Below are positions 38,462 to 50,533 of a DNA stretch of 64,000 nt, piece after piece. This DNA is from Moniliophthora roreri. Its lineage: Eukaryota; Basidiomycota; Agaricomycetes; Agaricales; Marasmiaceae. The stretch covers positions 124,001-188,000 of the forward strand of contig LATX02000220.1 in assembly GCA_001466705.2 (NCBI GenBank). The letters run 5' to 3'. Numbering within the stretch: position 1 is the stretch's first letter; every line of letters begins with the position of its first letter. A model generated the notes under the pieces. It had not been told where the DNA came from and made no database searches. It saw nothing but the letters and a program-made list of their open reading frames with translations. Position numbers and translations under genes: made by a program.

Positions 38462-40843
38462 CGCGTTACGCTAATGGAGAAGAAGGGGGGACGGATATCA
38501 TCACAATGAAGGAAAACCTTCGTGAATAGTGCGTCTTTCATGGTCATCTTTCGTTCTTCCACCCATGAGGTTCATCATTTTCTCAGCTGCAAGAAGTCTC
38601 ACGAAGGCCAAAAATATGGACCATTTGTACTCGCCGCCAATCATGGACTTAAAGCCCTTCAAAACTGTGCGGAAGCAACCTTCATCCCTCCAGATTGTAA
38701 CGAGTTAGCATTTGCTCGTAATGACCCTCGTCACGTCCGCGGAAATCACGACAACATCACTGATCGCAAACCCGACGTGATCAACAGCTCGGTGACTTGC
38801 ATCCAGAAGGCTCACGGTTTTAAGCCGACCGACCGACCAGAGGTGAACGATCTATTCAAGCTCGCCCACAATACGCCTAAAAAGGCGTTTGAATGGTTCG
38901 ACATTCGTTCTTGTTGGGAGTTCAAAAATACACGAGCGGCCAATGATCTTCCAACACACCGGCTGGATCAGACTTACGAAGCTCACGTTCGCACCTACTT
39001 GGCTCATGAAACATGGAATATGAATGAAAATCAAGATTCCCAAGGTAAATGAGACAAAGTTGTGAAGACTTTCATTGATCCGACTAACGTCTGTTTGAAG
39101 AAGTGGCTAGTGTCTCTGGGAGCAGAGTCGATAGTGAGTTGGTCGGTACCGCCAATTCCATTCATGGATCTGATTCTGCTTTGAATCGCCGTAGGTACAG
39201 CGAGTGGAACGGGCAAGAGAAAACATATGTCAGACGATGGGACTGGAAGTCGTAAAACACCTCGAGGTTCTGAGAATAGCAGGCCGACGTCGGGTGAAGC
39301 GTCTCGTGGAGTCAAAGGGACAAGAGCGGTTCCTGCCGTAGTTCAGGTGGCAGACTACGCTGCAGAGGCGTTCAACTTTAGCGTGGCAAGGTCGTTTATG
39401 ATGAACTTTGTCGTCAGAGGTGAGCGGCCGACTCTGATGGTCACAGCACTTCATTGACGCGTCATCCTCAACAGGCTGCACCATTCATATCTGGCACTTT
39501 GATCATGAATCACCCCTTACAGAGCGAAGGTTTCGACTTCATCGAGGAACTACCCACGTTCCTCCTCTTGCTATTTATTCTTCAGCGTCTCCCTCCAGCC
39601 GGCTGGGGTTTTATTCCAGAACTTGATAAGAGGAGAATTATTTTCGAGACCTCAGGCAGGCCTATGGAATTCGTCCCGGATGAGAAGAATGCAATGATAC
39701 ATTCCCATTACGGACTCTCTGGTCGTTGCACGCAAGTCCTGAAGGGTACTGTTGGTGGTCAAGTGGCTGTTATGAAGGTTTCGCATCCTGAGATCTCTCG
39801 TCCACCAGAACAAGCTGTCATCGATGTTGTCAGAAAACGATGCGAGTACGTTGGGTCGGATGCAGACGATGCACTGAAGTGTCTACCGGAAGTACTATGC
39901 AGCCGAGATTTCGAGGAATTCAGAACAGACTGTATCCGGAAGAAACTCTCAGTTAAGGAGAGACCCAACGCAACCCGTATTCCACGAGCTATAGTCTTTC
40001 TGTTTTACGAGCCGATTACTTCTCGCACGAAGGATATGCCTACTTTCCTCATATATTATCGCAAGATCATGTTAGGTGCGTCGCTGTATAGTGGCTATAA
40101 ACAACTTTCTAATGTTGTTTTTAGCCCATGCCATTTTGTGGCTTCTTGGCGTCGAACACGGTGACATCAGCGAGGCTAATCTTAGGTTCTGCACCAAGAC
40201 CTCTTGGCCCAAGCTATGTGACTGGGATCTCAGCCACTTCACTGGAGAGCCACGACCGGCTGGGTTTTCCAACACCGGAACCCTCATCTTCATGGCTAAT
40301 GACTTGCTCACTGATAAGGGTATGAAAGGTGCGGTGACCAGAGTCTATCGACACGACGCTGAATCATTGTATTGGGTTTTGATTTGGATCCTGGCCCGTT
40401 TTCGGGATGGCAAGCTACTTCAGGCTCGACCACCTGAATTTGAGATGTGGAAGCAGCAGAGTTGGGAATTAATTGTCACAAGGCGAACGGGAGCAATACA
40501 GCAGCTAGAAGATGACATAGCGCGTCGTGCAGAGATTTTCTCGGGCATTGATGAACCCCTACAAATTCATAGCTGGTTCTTGGGGAGACCGTTTGACATG
40601 GCATCTGCGGATATTAGCTTCCTGAAGGCTAAACGGCGTTTCACGCCAGAGAAGGAGGCAGAGTTGCAGGAGACCCTCAAGCATTACAACTCGCTTGATT
40701 TCATCGAGGAAGTGTTCAAGGAAGGTTTTTTCGATGGAAGCCAGGAGCGGGAAAAGGCTTTTGCGCTGTTGAGAGATAAATCTGGTTTTGACGCAGCGAT
40801 TAAAGGCTGTCCCGCTCTGAGAAGTTGCCACAACTTAAACTAG
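38462..40843 (+). CDS. FunK1-type protein kinase
   Basis: This is the most complete of the three kinase copies in the window. The 5' part (about 38520-39050) carries AFARNDPRHVRGNHDNITDR and KPDVI, then TPKKAFEWFDIRSCWEFKN, both usual upstream of the FunK1 core. A central exon gives QVADYAAEAFNFSVARSFMM (about 39345-39410). The 39454-40075 exon holds VAVMKVSHPE with the likely ATP-binding Lys. A 49-base intron (40076-40124) precedes the catalytic loop VEHGDISEANL, CDWDLSHF and GTLIFMANDLL. The stop is at 40841-40843. The start lies near or beyond the gap at 38461, and the intron between 39050 and 39220 was not fixed. FunK1 proteins keep kinase signatures, but their substrates are unknown. Confidence 0.75.
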
Positions 40844-41660
40844 ATCATCTTGTCTGTATATTGAACACATGAAAATTATACAATTTTAATCATATTGCAG
40901 TAGTGTAGGCTAATAACAAAGTGTGCAAGGCCATGATCAACGTGGTATCAACCGAGCGGGATGTGGTTGGCATGGTGCTGAGTGTAGGTTATTACAGGTC
41001 TTGGGTTTGAATTCACCTCAGTTCAAATGGGCCGCCGGTGGCAGGCACACGTACAGTGGGTTCGAACTTATGTCGGGACTGGCTCTGCTAAGGGTTCAGA
41101 CTGTCATGCGGGGTCTGCGGGGTTCGAAACGGCTATGTTCAAACTGCGAACCCTGCGGTTACTGGATGCTTGGATTTGAGTAAACAGTTGCTGAACTAAA
41201 GACTCCCTGGCATATCTGTTGATTCTGCCAACTGTGCCAGAAAACTAAGGATGAGGATATTGAGCAACTGGCGCAAGATCGACCCACCGTTCGACGGTTG
41301 TACCTCTACTATCCGGTCAACTGTTAGATTTGGTCAATGGGACTCGTCACCGATAGTGAAAGATTCGAATCACCAGATGCTTCAATAACGATTTGCACCA
41401 CCTCAACATTGAGTAAGTATATCCCTCAGCTCCTCCGCTCCAGATATCTGGATCCGCTGTTTCTCCTGGACCATCAGTTTCACCATTTGGATGGAATGGA
41501 AGGATTCCAAGTGGTCTATCCTACAATCCGAGTCAGATCAAGTGGAGCGATGAGGAATGAACTTCAAACTGTTCTACCAACTTAGCCCAGAGAGTCACAC
41601 TTTCCTGGCAATGTCATGCGAGTGTTACATAGAGTAGCTTGCTGGCTGGTACTTGCACTG
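39889..41660. repeat. Segmental duplication, copy 2
   Basis: Partner of 35382-37880. It contains the 3' two-thirds of the intact kinase and its downstream flank, and carries the uninterrupted TA (41089-41090) where copy 1 has the MITE. A short extra GGGGTCTGC unit near 41110 is a further difference. The match ends shortly before the start codon of the DUF300 gene at 41713. Confidence 0.85.
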
Positions 41661-41712
41661 GCCAGCTGCGAGCGGCTGTGAAGCGTCATTCTTTAATCAT
41701 TCCTGTTCTGTC

Positions 41713-43672
41713 ATGTCAACCACTGGTGCTGGAGACTCTGGCGTTGGGTCCAGATTACCAGTATCAGTACTCATTCTCTCTGGAGTATCAACAGCCATCG
41801 CAGTAACCATTTCAGCCACTTCAATATGGCTTCAACTCAAGAACTATCGTAAACCAGCATTACAACGAATGGTCGTCCGGATAATGGTCATGGTTCCTCT
41901 CTACGCAGTTTCATCATTCATCGCTCTCTTTTCTTTGAGAGCTGCTTTCTTTATTGATGCTGTACGAGATATATACGAGGTGCGTACACAGGCTTATCCC
42001 ATTACCCTACTAACACTCCCGTAGGCCTTTGTCATATACTGCTTCTTCACCCTCCTAACCTCCTACCTCGGCGGCCAACGCTCTCTCCTCATCCTCCTCC
42101 ACGGTCGTCCCCCCAAAGACCCTCCCCTCCCCATCAACTTTATCATGCGCGAAATCGACGTCAGCGACCCCTACACCTTCCTCTTCCTCAAACGCGGCAT
42201 CCTCCAATACGTCCAACTCAAACCTTTTCTCGCTATCGCAACCATGATTCTCAAAGCCCACAATAAATACAACGAAGGGGATTTACATGCCAACTCGGGA
42301 TACCTATACATCAGCATCATATACAACTTTTCAATTTGCCTATCCCTATACTGTCTAGCCATGTTTTGGATCTGCATCTCTACAGATCTAAAACCCTTCT
42401 GCCCTGTCCCCAAATTCCTCTGCGTCAAGGGCATCCTATTCTTCTCGTTTTGGCAAAGTATCGGGATAAGCATCCTCGTCGCTGCGGGTGTTATCACGAA
42501 ACTAGGTCCCTACACGGATAACGAGTACATCTCCCTCGGGCTTACAGATACATTAATATGCATCGAAATGCCGTTTTTCGCCATAGCCCACCTATTCGCA
42601 TTCAGTCATACAGACTTTATCGACCGAGATAAACATTACATTGCTCGAATGCCCATTTCGTACGCATTCCGAGATGCATTCGGGTATGTAGACGTACAGG
42701 AGGACACCAAAGCCACTCTTCGCGGTCAAGGGATAGATTATCGCGAATTTGAACCGAGTGAAGGGTTCATCCATCAAGGATTAGGACGAGATCGCCGAAT
42801 TCGCGCAGGGTTGAGGTATAGCAAAGGCGGAAAACGAAAATACTGGTTACCCCAAATGGGTGTAGCGCAGCCTCCGGGACAAGTCGAACGAGGTGTCAAC
42901 AGAGTCATCACCAAAATCGCTGGGCGGCACCAAGCAGAAGAGGTTCACGCACCTCTCTTACAAGACGAAGCAGAGGATGTATACCACAATGCACCGGATT
43001 TACGTGATTCAGATGCAAGGTTGGAAGATGTTTGGGCTGCTCAGCATGCTCAAGGTGATTTTGGATTACCGTTTGGGGATTTGGACAATGACGATGAAGA
43101 TCTCTTTGAACATTCAAAGAAATACGTGTTTGGGGATTATAATTACCCCGTGATTGATGTGAGTACGGAGGATGCGAGGCATGAAATGTGGGCGGAAGAG
43201 GAGAGGGTGTTGAGGGATGAACAGAGTGCGTGGTTCCAAGGCAAGGGGGTGCTAAGGGAGCGACCTGCGTGGGAGGGGTATGGAGCCGTTGGGACTTCAA
43301 AGCCTCGACGTGTGTATCAGGAGCAGGAACATAAAGACGAACGAGTGATTGATCACGATACCGAACGTGCAGAGTCGTCGTCTGCAGGTATGGATGTCAA
43401 GTTAAGGTGGCAGCGGCGGTCGGGGTCGGCACACTCACACTCTCCGGTACAAAGACACTCCCCACCCTCCGCATCTACATCCAGACCCAGATCCCGCGTC
43501 AATTCTCAAGCCAAGTCACCCTCAACCGCAGCCAAATCCAAATCACCAACGCCACTCCCACCAGATGCAGTTGACCTTGTTGTCGAAGCTGACTCATCCA
43601 GCTCTCCACACTCACATTCTCGGCCACCGCTGAAGAAAATTTATCGACGTGGGTTCGTTGGACCTGATGGTG
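41713..43672 (+). CDS. DUF300/OST-alpha (TMEM184-like) membrane protein, 3' end cut by gap
   Basis: Members of this family are seven-helix membrane proteins related to organic solute transporter subunit alpha; fungal members are vacuolar or plasma-membrane proteins of poorly known role. The start at 41713 (MSTTGAGDSG) is chosen because the family's first helix follows (VSVLILSGVSTAIAVTISAT). A 45-base intron (41980-42024) joins DAVRDIYE to AFVIYCFFTLL. Family motifs include SYLGGQRSLL, INFIMREIDVSDPYTFLFLK, RGILQYVQLKPFLA and GYLYISIIYNFSICLSLYCL. The tail after about 42800 is hydrophilic and rich in Ser, Glu and Pro. The frame is intact and CpG-rich up to the N at 43673. The missing end is probably found inverted at 43674-44238. 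Confidence 0.88.
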
Positions 43673-43673
43673 N

Positions 43674-44238
43674 GACCCAACGGGTTTACTGGTCGACTAG
43701 CTTCACGGTCTTTCACCGAGGTTACTAATATGAAATAGCTAACCTCTTTATCTTGTCCCCAAGTTCTTCAATATATTACATTACTTTCAAAATACTCTCT
43801 ACAGAGTTATACTGTTGTATTGTAGTATCATGCTGATAATTTTGCTTTGTTATTCAAGAACCTCAGCCTGTGAGTGTGCGATTTGAGTTGGCCCAAGGGG
43901 TGATGTGATTCGATCTCGCTGTTGTACAGAGTCATTTTGGTGATAAAGCCAATGTATAGTATCGTCAGCTCATACTAGCTATATGTCGCTCTTGTCTGCA
44001 AGACAATGCATCAACTCTTGCAGTGGCTGGACCACGAACAAGAGCACAATGCAAAAAAGACATGTACAAGTAAGTAGTGGGTCATTACACTAACACAGAG
44101 CACCTATCCACACTGTATACATTATACTAAAAGATAATTGATAAACAAGTCTTGATCGTGTATGTATCATGACGCCCACAGATTTCCTTCCTCCTCCTCC
44201 CCCTCCCCAAGAACATACGCAGGCGGTGTCGTGGTTGT
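43674..44238 (-). other. Inverted contig carrying the likely 3' end of the intact DUF300 gene
   Basis: Read on the reverse strand this contig begins with the last 23 codons of the DUF300 tail (AYVLGEGEEEEGNLWAS) and the TGA stop at 44167-44169, followed by about 490 bases of downstream flank. It keeps CpG sites that the other copies have lost (for example CAACGGG against CAACAGG), so it belongs with the undamaged gene at 41713-43672 rather than with the decayed copies. Its orientation is opposite to that gene, which suggests a scaffold flip. Confidence 0.65.
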
Positions 44239-44239
44239 N

Positions 44240-45251
44240 CTATAACATACTTGAAACCTGGACAAATTTATAATGGTACATTGCAGCCCTCATAATTCTG
44301 TTGCAACACTATTATGATTCTATGTACTTTTTGCAGGTGGTCTTTTTGTGACCCAACAGGTTTACTGGTCGACTAGCTTTACGGTCTTTCACCGAGGTTA
44401 CTAATATGAAATAGCTAACCTCTTTATCTTGTCCCCAAGTTCTTCAATATATTACATTACTTTCAAAATACTCTCTACAGAGTTATACTGTTGTATTGTA
44501 GTATCATGCTGATAATTTTGCTTCGTTATTCAAGAACCTCAGCCTGTGAGTGTGCGATTTGAGTTGGCCCAAGGGGTGATGTGATTCGATCTTGCTGTTG
44601 TACAGAGTCATTTTGGTGATGAAGCCAATGTATAGTATTGTCAGCTCATACTAGCTATATGTCGCCCTTGTCTGCAAGACAATGCAGCAACTCTTGCAGT
44701 GGCTGGACCACGAACAAGAGCATGATGCAAAAAAGACATGTACAAGTAAGTAGTGGGTCATTACACTAACACAGAGCACCTATCCACACTGTATACATTA
44801 TACTAAAAGATAATTGATAAACAAGTCTTGATCGTGTATGTATCATGACGCCCACAGATTTCCTTCCTCCTCCTCCTCCTCCCCAAGAACATATGCAGGC
44901 GGTGTCGTGGTTGTCGCCACCTGCCACTGCCAATGCTCATCTACACCAGTGGTTATCTCTACATCTTTTACTTCTGATTCTTGGTCAAGGTCTTGGATGA
45001 CTTCCTCAACTTGCTTGCCCTCAGACTAAGATTCGATAGCACTAAGAACCTCTTCACCAGTTTCAACTTGTTGTTTGTCCGGCAAACCAGAACCAGAGCC
45101 GGCCCCAGAAACCTTAACCTCCCCTTGCTCACCATCAGGTCCAACGAACCCACATCGGTAAATCTTCTTCAGCGGTGGCCGAGAATGTGAGTGTGGAGAG
45201 CTGGATGAGTCAGCTTCGACAACAAGGTCAACTGCATCTGGTGGGAGTGGC
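44240..45251 (-). pseudogene. 3' fragment of a DUF300 copy, inverted
   Basis: This is the reverse complement of 46972-47985 with few changes. On the reverse strand it reads the Ser/Pro-rich tail (LPPDAVDLVVEADSSSSPHS), an in-frame TAG after VLSAIES, and then the continued tail to the genuine end of the frame. The first 100 bases (44240-44347) are the end of the inverted-repeat element described at 47886. An Arg-to-Cys change in KKIYRCGFVG is a C-to-T change at CpG. Confidence 0.8.
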
Positions 45252-45252
45252 N

Positions 45253-46120
45253 ATTGCTCTAATGTCCATTTCGTATGCATTCCGAGATGCATTCGGGTAT
45301 GTAGATGTATTGGAAGACACCAAAGCCACTGTTTGCGGTCAAGAGATAGATTATTGTGAATTCAACCCAAGTGAAGGGTTTATCCATTAAGGATTAGGAC
45401 AAGATTGCCAAATTTGTGCAGAGTTGAGGTATAGCAAAGGTGGAAAATGAAAATACTGGTTACCCCAAATGGGTGTAGCACAGCCTCCAAGGCAGGTCGA
45501 ACGAGGTGTCAACAGAGTCATCACCAAAATCGCTGGGTGGGACCAAGCAGAAGAGGTCCATGCACCTCTCTTACAAGATGAAGCAGAGGATGTATACCAC
45601 AGTGCACCAGATTTACGTGATTCAGATGCAAGGTTGGAAGATGTTTGGGCTGCTTAGCATGCTCAAGATAATTTTGGATTACTGTTTGGGGATTTGGACA
45701 ATGATGATGAAGATCTCTTTGAAGATTCAAAGAAATACGTGTTTGGGGATTATAATTACCCCATGATTGACGTGAGTACAGAGGATGTGAGGCATGAAAT
45801 ATGGGTGGAAGAGGAGAGGGTGTTGAGAAATGAACAGAGTGCATGGTTCCAAGGCAAGGGGGTGCTAAGAGAGCGACCTGCGTGGGAGGAGTATGGAGCC
45901 ATTGGGACTTCAAAGCCTCGACGTGTGTATCAGGAGCAGGAACATAAAGATGAACGAGTGATTGATCACGATACTGAACATGCAGAGTCGTTGTCTGCAG
46001 GTATGGATGTCAAGTTGAGGTGGCAGCGGCAGTCGGGGTCAGCACACTCACACTCTCTGGTACAAAGACACTCCCCACCCTCCACATCTACATCCAGACC
46101 CAGATCCTGTGTCAATTCTC
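45253..46120 (+). pseudogene. Decayed DUF300 copy, middle part
   Basis: It matches 42651-43510 of the intact gene but carries three in-frame stops in the compared part: TAA at 45388, TGA at 45448 and TAG at 45655. Each of these corresponds to CAA, CGA or CAG in the intact gene. Most differences are C-to-T or G-to-A, mainly where the intact gene has CpG. It is cut by gaps on both sides and is nearly identical to the next copy, so it may be an allele of it. Confidence 0.85.
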
Positions 46121-46121
46121 N

Positions 46122-47380
46122 AAGACACCAAAGCCACTGTTTGCGGTCAAGAGATAGATTATTGTGAATTCAACCCAAGTGAAGGGTTTATCCATTAAGG
46201 ATTAGGACAAGATTGCCAAATTCATGCAGAGTTGAGGTATAGCAAAGGTGGAAAATGAAAATACTGGTTACTCCAAATGGGTGTAGCACAGCCTCCAAGG
46301 CAGGTCGAACAAGGTGTCAACAGAGTCATCACCAAAATCGCTAGGTGGGACCAGGCAGAAGAGGTCCATGCACCTCTCTTACAAGATGAAGCAGAGGATG
46401 TATACCACAGTGCACCAGATTTACGTGATTCAGATGCAAGGTTGGAAGATGTTTGGGCTGCTTAGCATGCTCAAGATAATTTTGGATTACTGTTTGGGGA
46501 TTTGGACAATGATGATGAAGATCTCTTTGAAGATTCAAAGAAATACGTGTTTGGGGATTATAATTACCCCATGATTGACGTGAGTACAGAGGATGTGAGG
46601 CATGAAATATGGGTGGAAGAGGAGAGGGTGTTGAGAAATGAACAGAGTGCATGGTTCCAAGGCAAGGGGGTGCTAAGAGAGCGACCTGCGTGGGAGGAGT
46701 ATGGAGCCATTGGGACTTCAAAGCCTCGACGTGTGTATCAGGAGCAGGAACATAAAGATGAACGAGTGATTGATCACGATACTGAACATGCAGAGTCGTT
46801 GTCTGCAGGTATGGATGTCAAGTTGAGGTGGCAGCGGCAGTCGGGGTCAGCACACTCACACTCTCTGGTACAAAGACACTCCCCACCCTCCACATCTACA
46901 TCCAGACCCAGATCCTGTGTCAATTCTCAAGCCAAATCACCCTCAACCCCAGCCAAATCCAAATCACCAACGCCACTCCCACCAGATGCAGTTGACCTTG
47001 TTGTCGAAGCTGACTCATCCAGCTCTCCACACTCACATTCTCGGCCACCGCTGAAGAAGATTTATCGACGTGGGTTCGTTGGACCTGATGGTGAGCAAGG
47101 GGAGGTTAAGGTTTCTGGGGCCGGCTCTGGTTCTGGTTTGCCGGACAAACAACAAGTTGAAACTGGTGAAGAGGTTCTTAGTGCTATCGAATCTTAGTCT
47201 GAGGGCAAGCAAGTTGAGGAAGTCATCCAAGACCTTGACCAAGAATCAGGAGTAAAAGATGTAGAGATAACCACTGGTGTAGATGAGCATTGGCAGTGGC
47301 AGGTGGCGACAACCACGACACCGCCTGCATATGTTCTTGGGGAGGAGGAGGAGGAGGAAGGAAATCCGTGGGCGTCATGA
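46122..47380 (+). pseudogene. Decayed DUF300 copy, 3' half
   Basis: It begins at the gap within KDTKATV-type sequence and runs to the end of the frame at 47378-47380 (GNPWAS). It has the same in-frame stops as the preceding copy and a TAG at 47195-47197, where restoring C would give CAG. After that stop the frame stays open for 60 codons with clear tail sequence (VEEVIQDLDQESGVKDVEIT), so the stop is a later change. The copy is followed by its old 3' flank and then by the element starting at 47886. Confidence 0.85.
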
Positions 47381-47885
47381 TACATACACGATCAAGACTT
47401 GTTTATCAATTATCTTTTGGTATAATGTATACAGTGTGGATAGGTGCTCCGTGTTAGTGTAATGACCCACTGCTTACTTGTACATGTCTTTTTTGCGTCG
47501 CGCTCTTGTTCGTGGTCCAGCCACTGCAAGAGTTGATGCGTTGTCTCGCAGACAAGGGTGACATATAGTTAGTATGAGCTGACAATGCTATACGTTGGCT
47601 TTTCATCACCAAAATGACTCTGTACAACAGCGAGATCGAATCACATCACCCCTTGGGCCAACTCAAATCGCACACTCACAGGCTGAGGTTCTTGAATAAC
47701 GAAGCAAAATTATCAGCATGATACTACAATACAACAGTATAACTCTGTAGAGAGTATTTTGAAAGTAATGTAATATATTGAAGAACTTGGGGACAAGATA
47801 AAGAGGTTAGCTATTTCATATTAGTAACCTCGGTGAAAGACCGTAAAGCTAGTCGACCAGTAAACCTGTTGGGTCACAAAAAGAC

Positions 47886-50533
47886 CACCTGCAAAAAGTA
47901 CATAGAATCATAATAGTGTTGCAACAGAATTATGAGGGCTGCAATGTACCATTATAAATTTGTCCAGGTTTCAAGTATGTTATAGCCTAGTTACAGTATA
48001 TTGAAATACTTTAACTGCCTTATGACTCCCTTATGACCACATTACAACTGCCTGGAAGGATTATTTAACCTTATAACCACATTACAACCATACTACAACC
48101 CATGGGGAATCATTACTGCAAGTTACAGTTCCAGTACATGCATGTTAAGACACAATCACAAATATCAATGTAATTCTCAGAGTAAAATCCTGCTCAACAC
48201 GATAACACACCAAGTTCAGCACTGTTCCCCCTGATTCCAAAGCCTGTCTGCATACTGTGAAGCCAGTGTAGGTAGAACATGATGATGTCATGTTTGGGAG
48301 ATGGTGGTCAAGAGAGCACCAAGAGGCTTTCCAACTCTCCGACAAGGGGTTCTCATCTTATCACAACATGTGAGGCAACTACCTCAGCTTCGCAGCAGTC
48401 AACATGCCATGACACTGGTGAATTCCCATGCCTAACCCTTTGCCCAAACCACCACCATCAATGAATGACATTGATGACAGCTCCCCCGTTTCCTCTCCAT
48501 CAAGCTCAAAAATCACCAGTTCTGGTCTCAGCAAGGTCAACTACAATATTCAACACCAATAACAGGCTCATTCAAGGTATAAAGGTACGTCAAATTGAAA
48601 ATGGCTCCAATACCATTGCTGGTCCTACTGGCTCACTAATGCAGATTTTACCCTTATAGATGTTCTCTTTGACTGCTGATCTCAACTCCATATGATCCTA
48701 GAAGTGTTTAGTAGGCTATAACGGAGAGAGAGACACATTGTCAGGTACGTGTCATCTGCCAATGACCAAGAGACAACATGCCTTTGTACATCTCAACCTG
48801 GGGCTATGCACATGCCGACCTTTGACCACTACCACCACCACTATCACCAGAACATCAACCCCAATTTGCTGCACATGTCGTTGTGGTGTATCTCTTGACA
48901 TGTATGTTTCAAATCTCGTTCGCTCCAAACAAACGGCAGCTGACGCCTGTGATGCAGTCTTTGTCTTCTACACTATATCCCACAAAATGGCATCCTTCAC
49001 CAAGCTATGACACGAGTACCTCCTCATACCTCCACATAGCCAGCTCGCACAGGCTCAGACGGTTCTCATAACAAGTGTACCTCAAACCTTGGACAGTGAA
49101 CATAAGATTAGACAGTTTGCGTCATTCATGCCTAGTATGTGGTTCCCCCTTTCCACATCACCTTCCCAGCCCTAATAATGACATAGGTGCTATCGACCAC
49201 ATATGGTTATATCGCAATACACGGGAACTGAACAAACTATACAAAAAGCGGGAAGATGCATGTGAGATGTTGGAGAAGGCTGTTACTGAAGTACTCAAGC
49301 TAGCCTCCAGAGAGTATCGTCATCTCCACAAGAAACATAAGAAGGATATCGAAGGTGCTTCAGTGGTGATACCTCTGCTGACATTGGAAGAGCTAGTACC
49401 TCTGGCAAAGAGACTGAAGCATAAAGCAGGGTTTTTGGGCATGTGTGGTATGGAAGTTGATATGATTGAGTGGTGTGCTGAGGAAATTGGAAGGTTGAAT
49501 AGAGAGATTGACGAGTGGAGGAAGATGTTGAGCAGGAAGACTAAGTTTTTGCATGAGTTGTGTTTATCTGCTGTTCAGGAGTGACGAAGGCTAACGATGG
49601 GGCTATAGGAAGTATATTCATCAGAACTAATCTCCAGTTGGGTGCACATATTCTTGCTCAGTATGTTAGCTGGCATGAACTGTTGAGAATGGTCGACAAG
49701 TAGATGGAAGTCAACTCTAAAGGTAGTTTTCATGCTCTTTTACACCTGTTTGCCCACTTCATGTTTTCGTGATCACTCACCTACCTTGCTATCTTTCTAC
49801 CACTATGCCTCTTTACCTCCTGAGCTCACGCTGACCTCTTGCCAACTGACATTGTATGGCACAACCTAGACGACAATGCTCTTGAAATGTGTGGCCAAAC
49901 CTTGATGAGCTGGGCAGCCAACATTAATCATAGGCCTGACTCTCTTGGTGATCTTCATAGGAACAATGAGTAATGTGGATGATCTGTGTAATGAAGTTCC
50001 ATGAGTAGCTGTCTACCTCTACACCTTTGGCATTTTTGCCTGCTTCTTTCCCCGCCACTTTGTGTCTCATCTTTCCCATGACAAACCTAACTTAACAATC
50101 TGCAGGCATCTCCAATGGATATGCGAGGCATCTCCACCTATTCCAGGCATGCAAGAATGGTAGTTTTCATCCATCTGGAGTATATATATAGTGTTTTGTG
50201 TATGTTCGTACTATTATGTAATTGTGTATTGTAGTGCAGTTCAATATAGGTAGTTTTACATTTATTGTGAGTGATTCTGATAAGGGTTCAGTACCTATTT
50301 GCTGTCCAGTAGAGTTGTAATGTGGTTGTAACACACTCTTTGGGTTATAATGTTGTTGCAACTTATTATGGGACTTATAATTATTACAGTATGTTACAAC
50401 TACCTTATAACCACATTACAACTAAGTTATCATATCTGACTTGGCATATAACAGGGTCACTAATGATTATGTATCTCATAATGCATTATGGGGGTTATAA
50501 CCCTATTATAATGTGATGTACTTTTTGCAGGTG
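47886..50533. mobile_element. Non-autonomous TIR element carrying a captured gene fragment
   Basis: The two ends are perfect inverted copies of CACCTGCAAAAAGTACAT (47886-47903 and 50516-50533), with imperfect similarity for about 20 bases further in. The 2,648-base interval has no transposase. Both subterminal parts contain repeated TTATAACCACATTACAAC-like units (48040-48090, 50320-50430). The interior carries part of a CSC1/OSCA-type channel gene with an intron (48960-50160). This is the layout of Pack-TYPE elements, in which a DNA transposon has picked up a host gene piece. No target duplication is visible, and the two flanks come from different parts of DUF300 copies, so later rearrangement is likely. 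The superfamily cannot be told; CACTA-like is one option. Confidence 0.7.
48960..50160 (+). pseudogene. Fragment of a CSC1/OSCA-like (DUF221) channel gene
   Basis: CSC1/OSCA proteins are calcium-permeable stress-gated channels. The readable parts, in order, are VFYTISHKMASFTKL, a TGA (49008-49010) where Arg is expected, HEYLLIPPHSQLAQAQTVLIT, and SVPQTLDSEHKIRQFASFMP. A clean 52-base GT-AG intron follows (49135-49186), then the cytosolic domain AIDHIWLYRNTRELNKLYKK through KHKAGFLGMCGMEVDMIEWC and EEIGRLNREIDEW. After that come FIRTNLQLGAHILAQ, a TAG where Trp is expected, VWHNLDDNALEM, NVDDLCNEVP with TGA in place of Trp, and finally HLQWICEASPPIPG. These match the cytosolic domain and the start of the seven-helix domain. 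Both ends of the gene are missing. The retained introns show it was copied as DNA, not from RNA. All three stops are explained by C-to-T or G-to-A changes. Confidence 0.8.

Noticed and set aside
48738..49010. 90-codon frame as an independent gene
   Set aside because: Its end is in frame with the CSC1-like fragment and only a TGA in place of Arg separates them, so it is part of that pseudogene.
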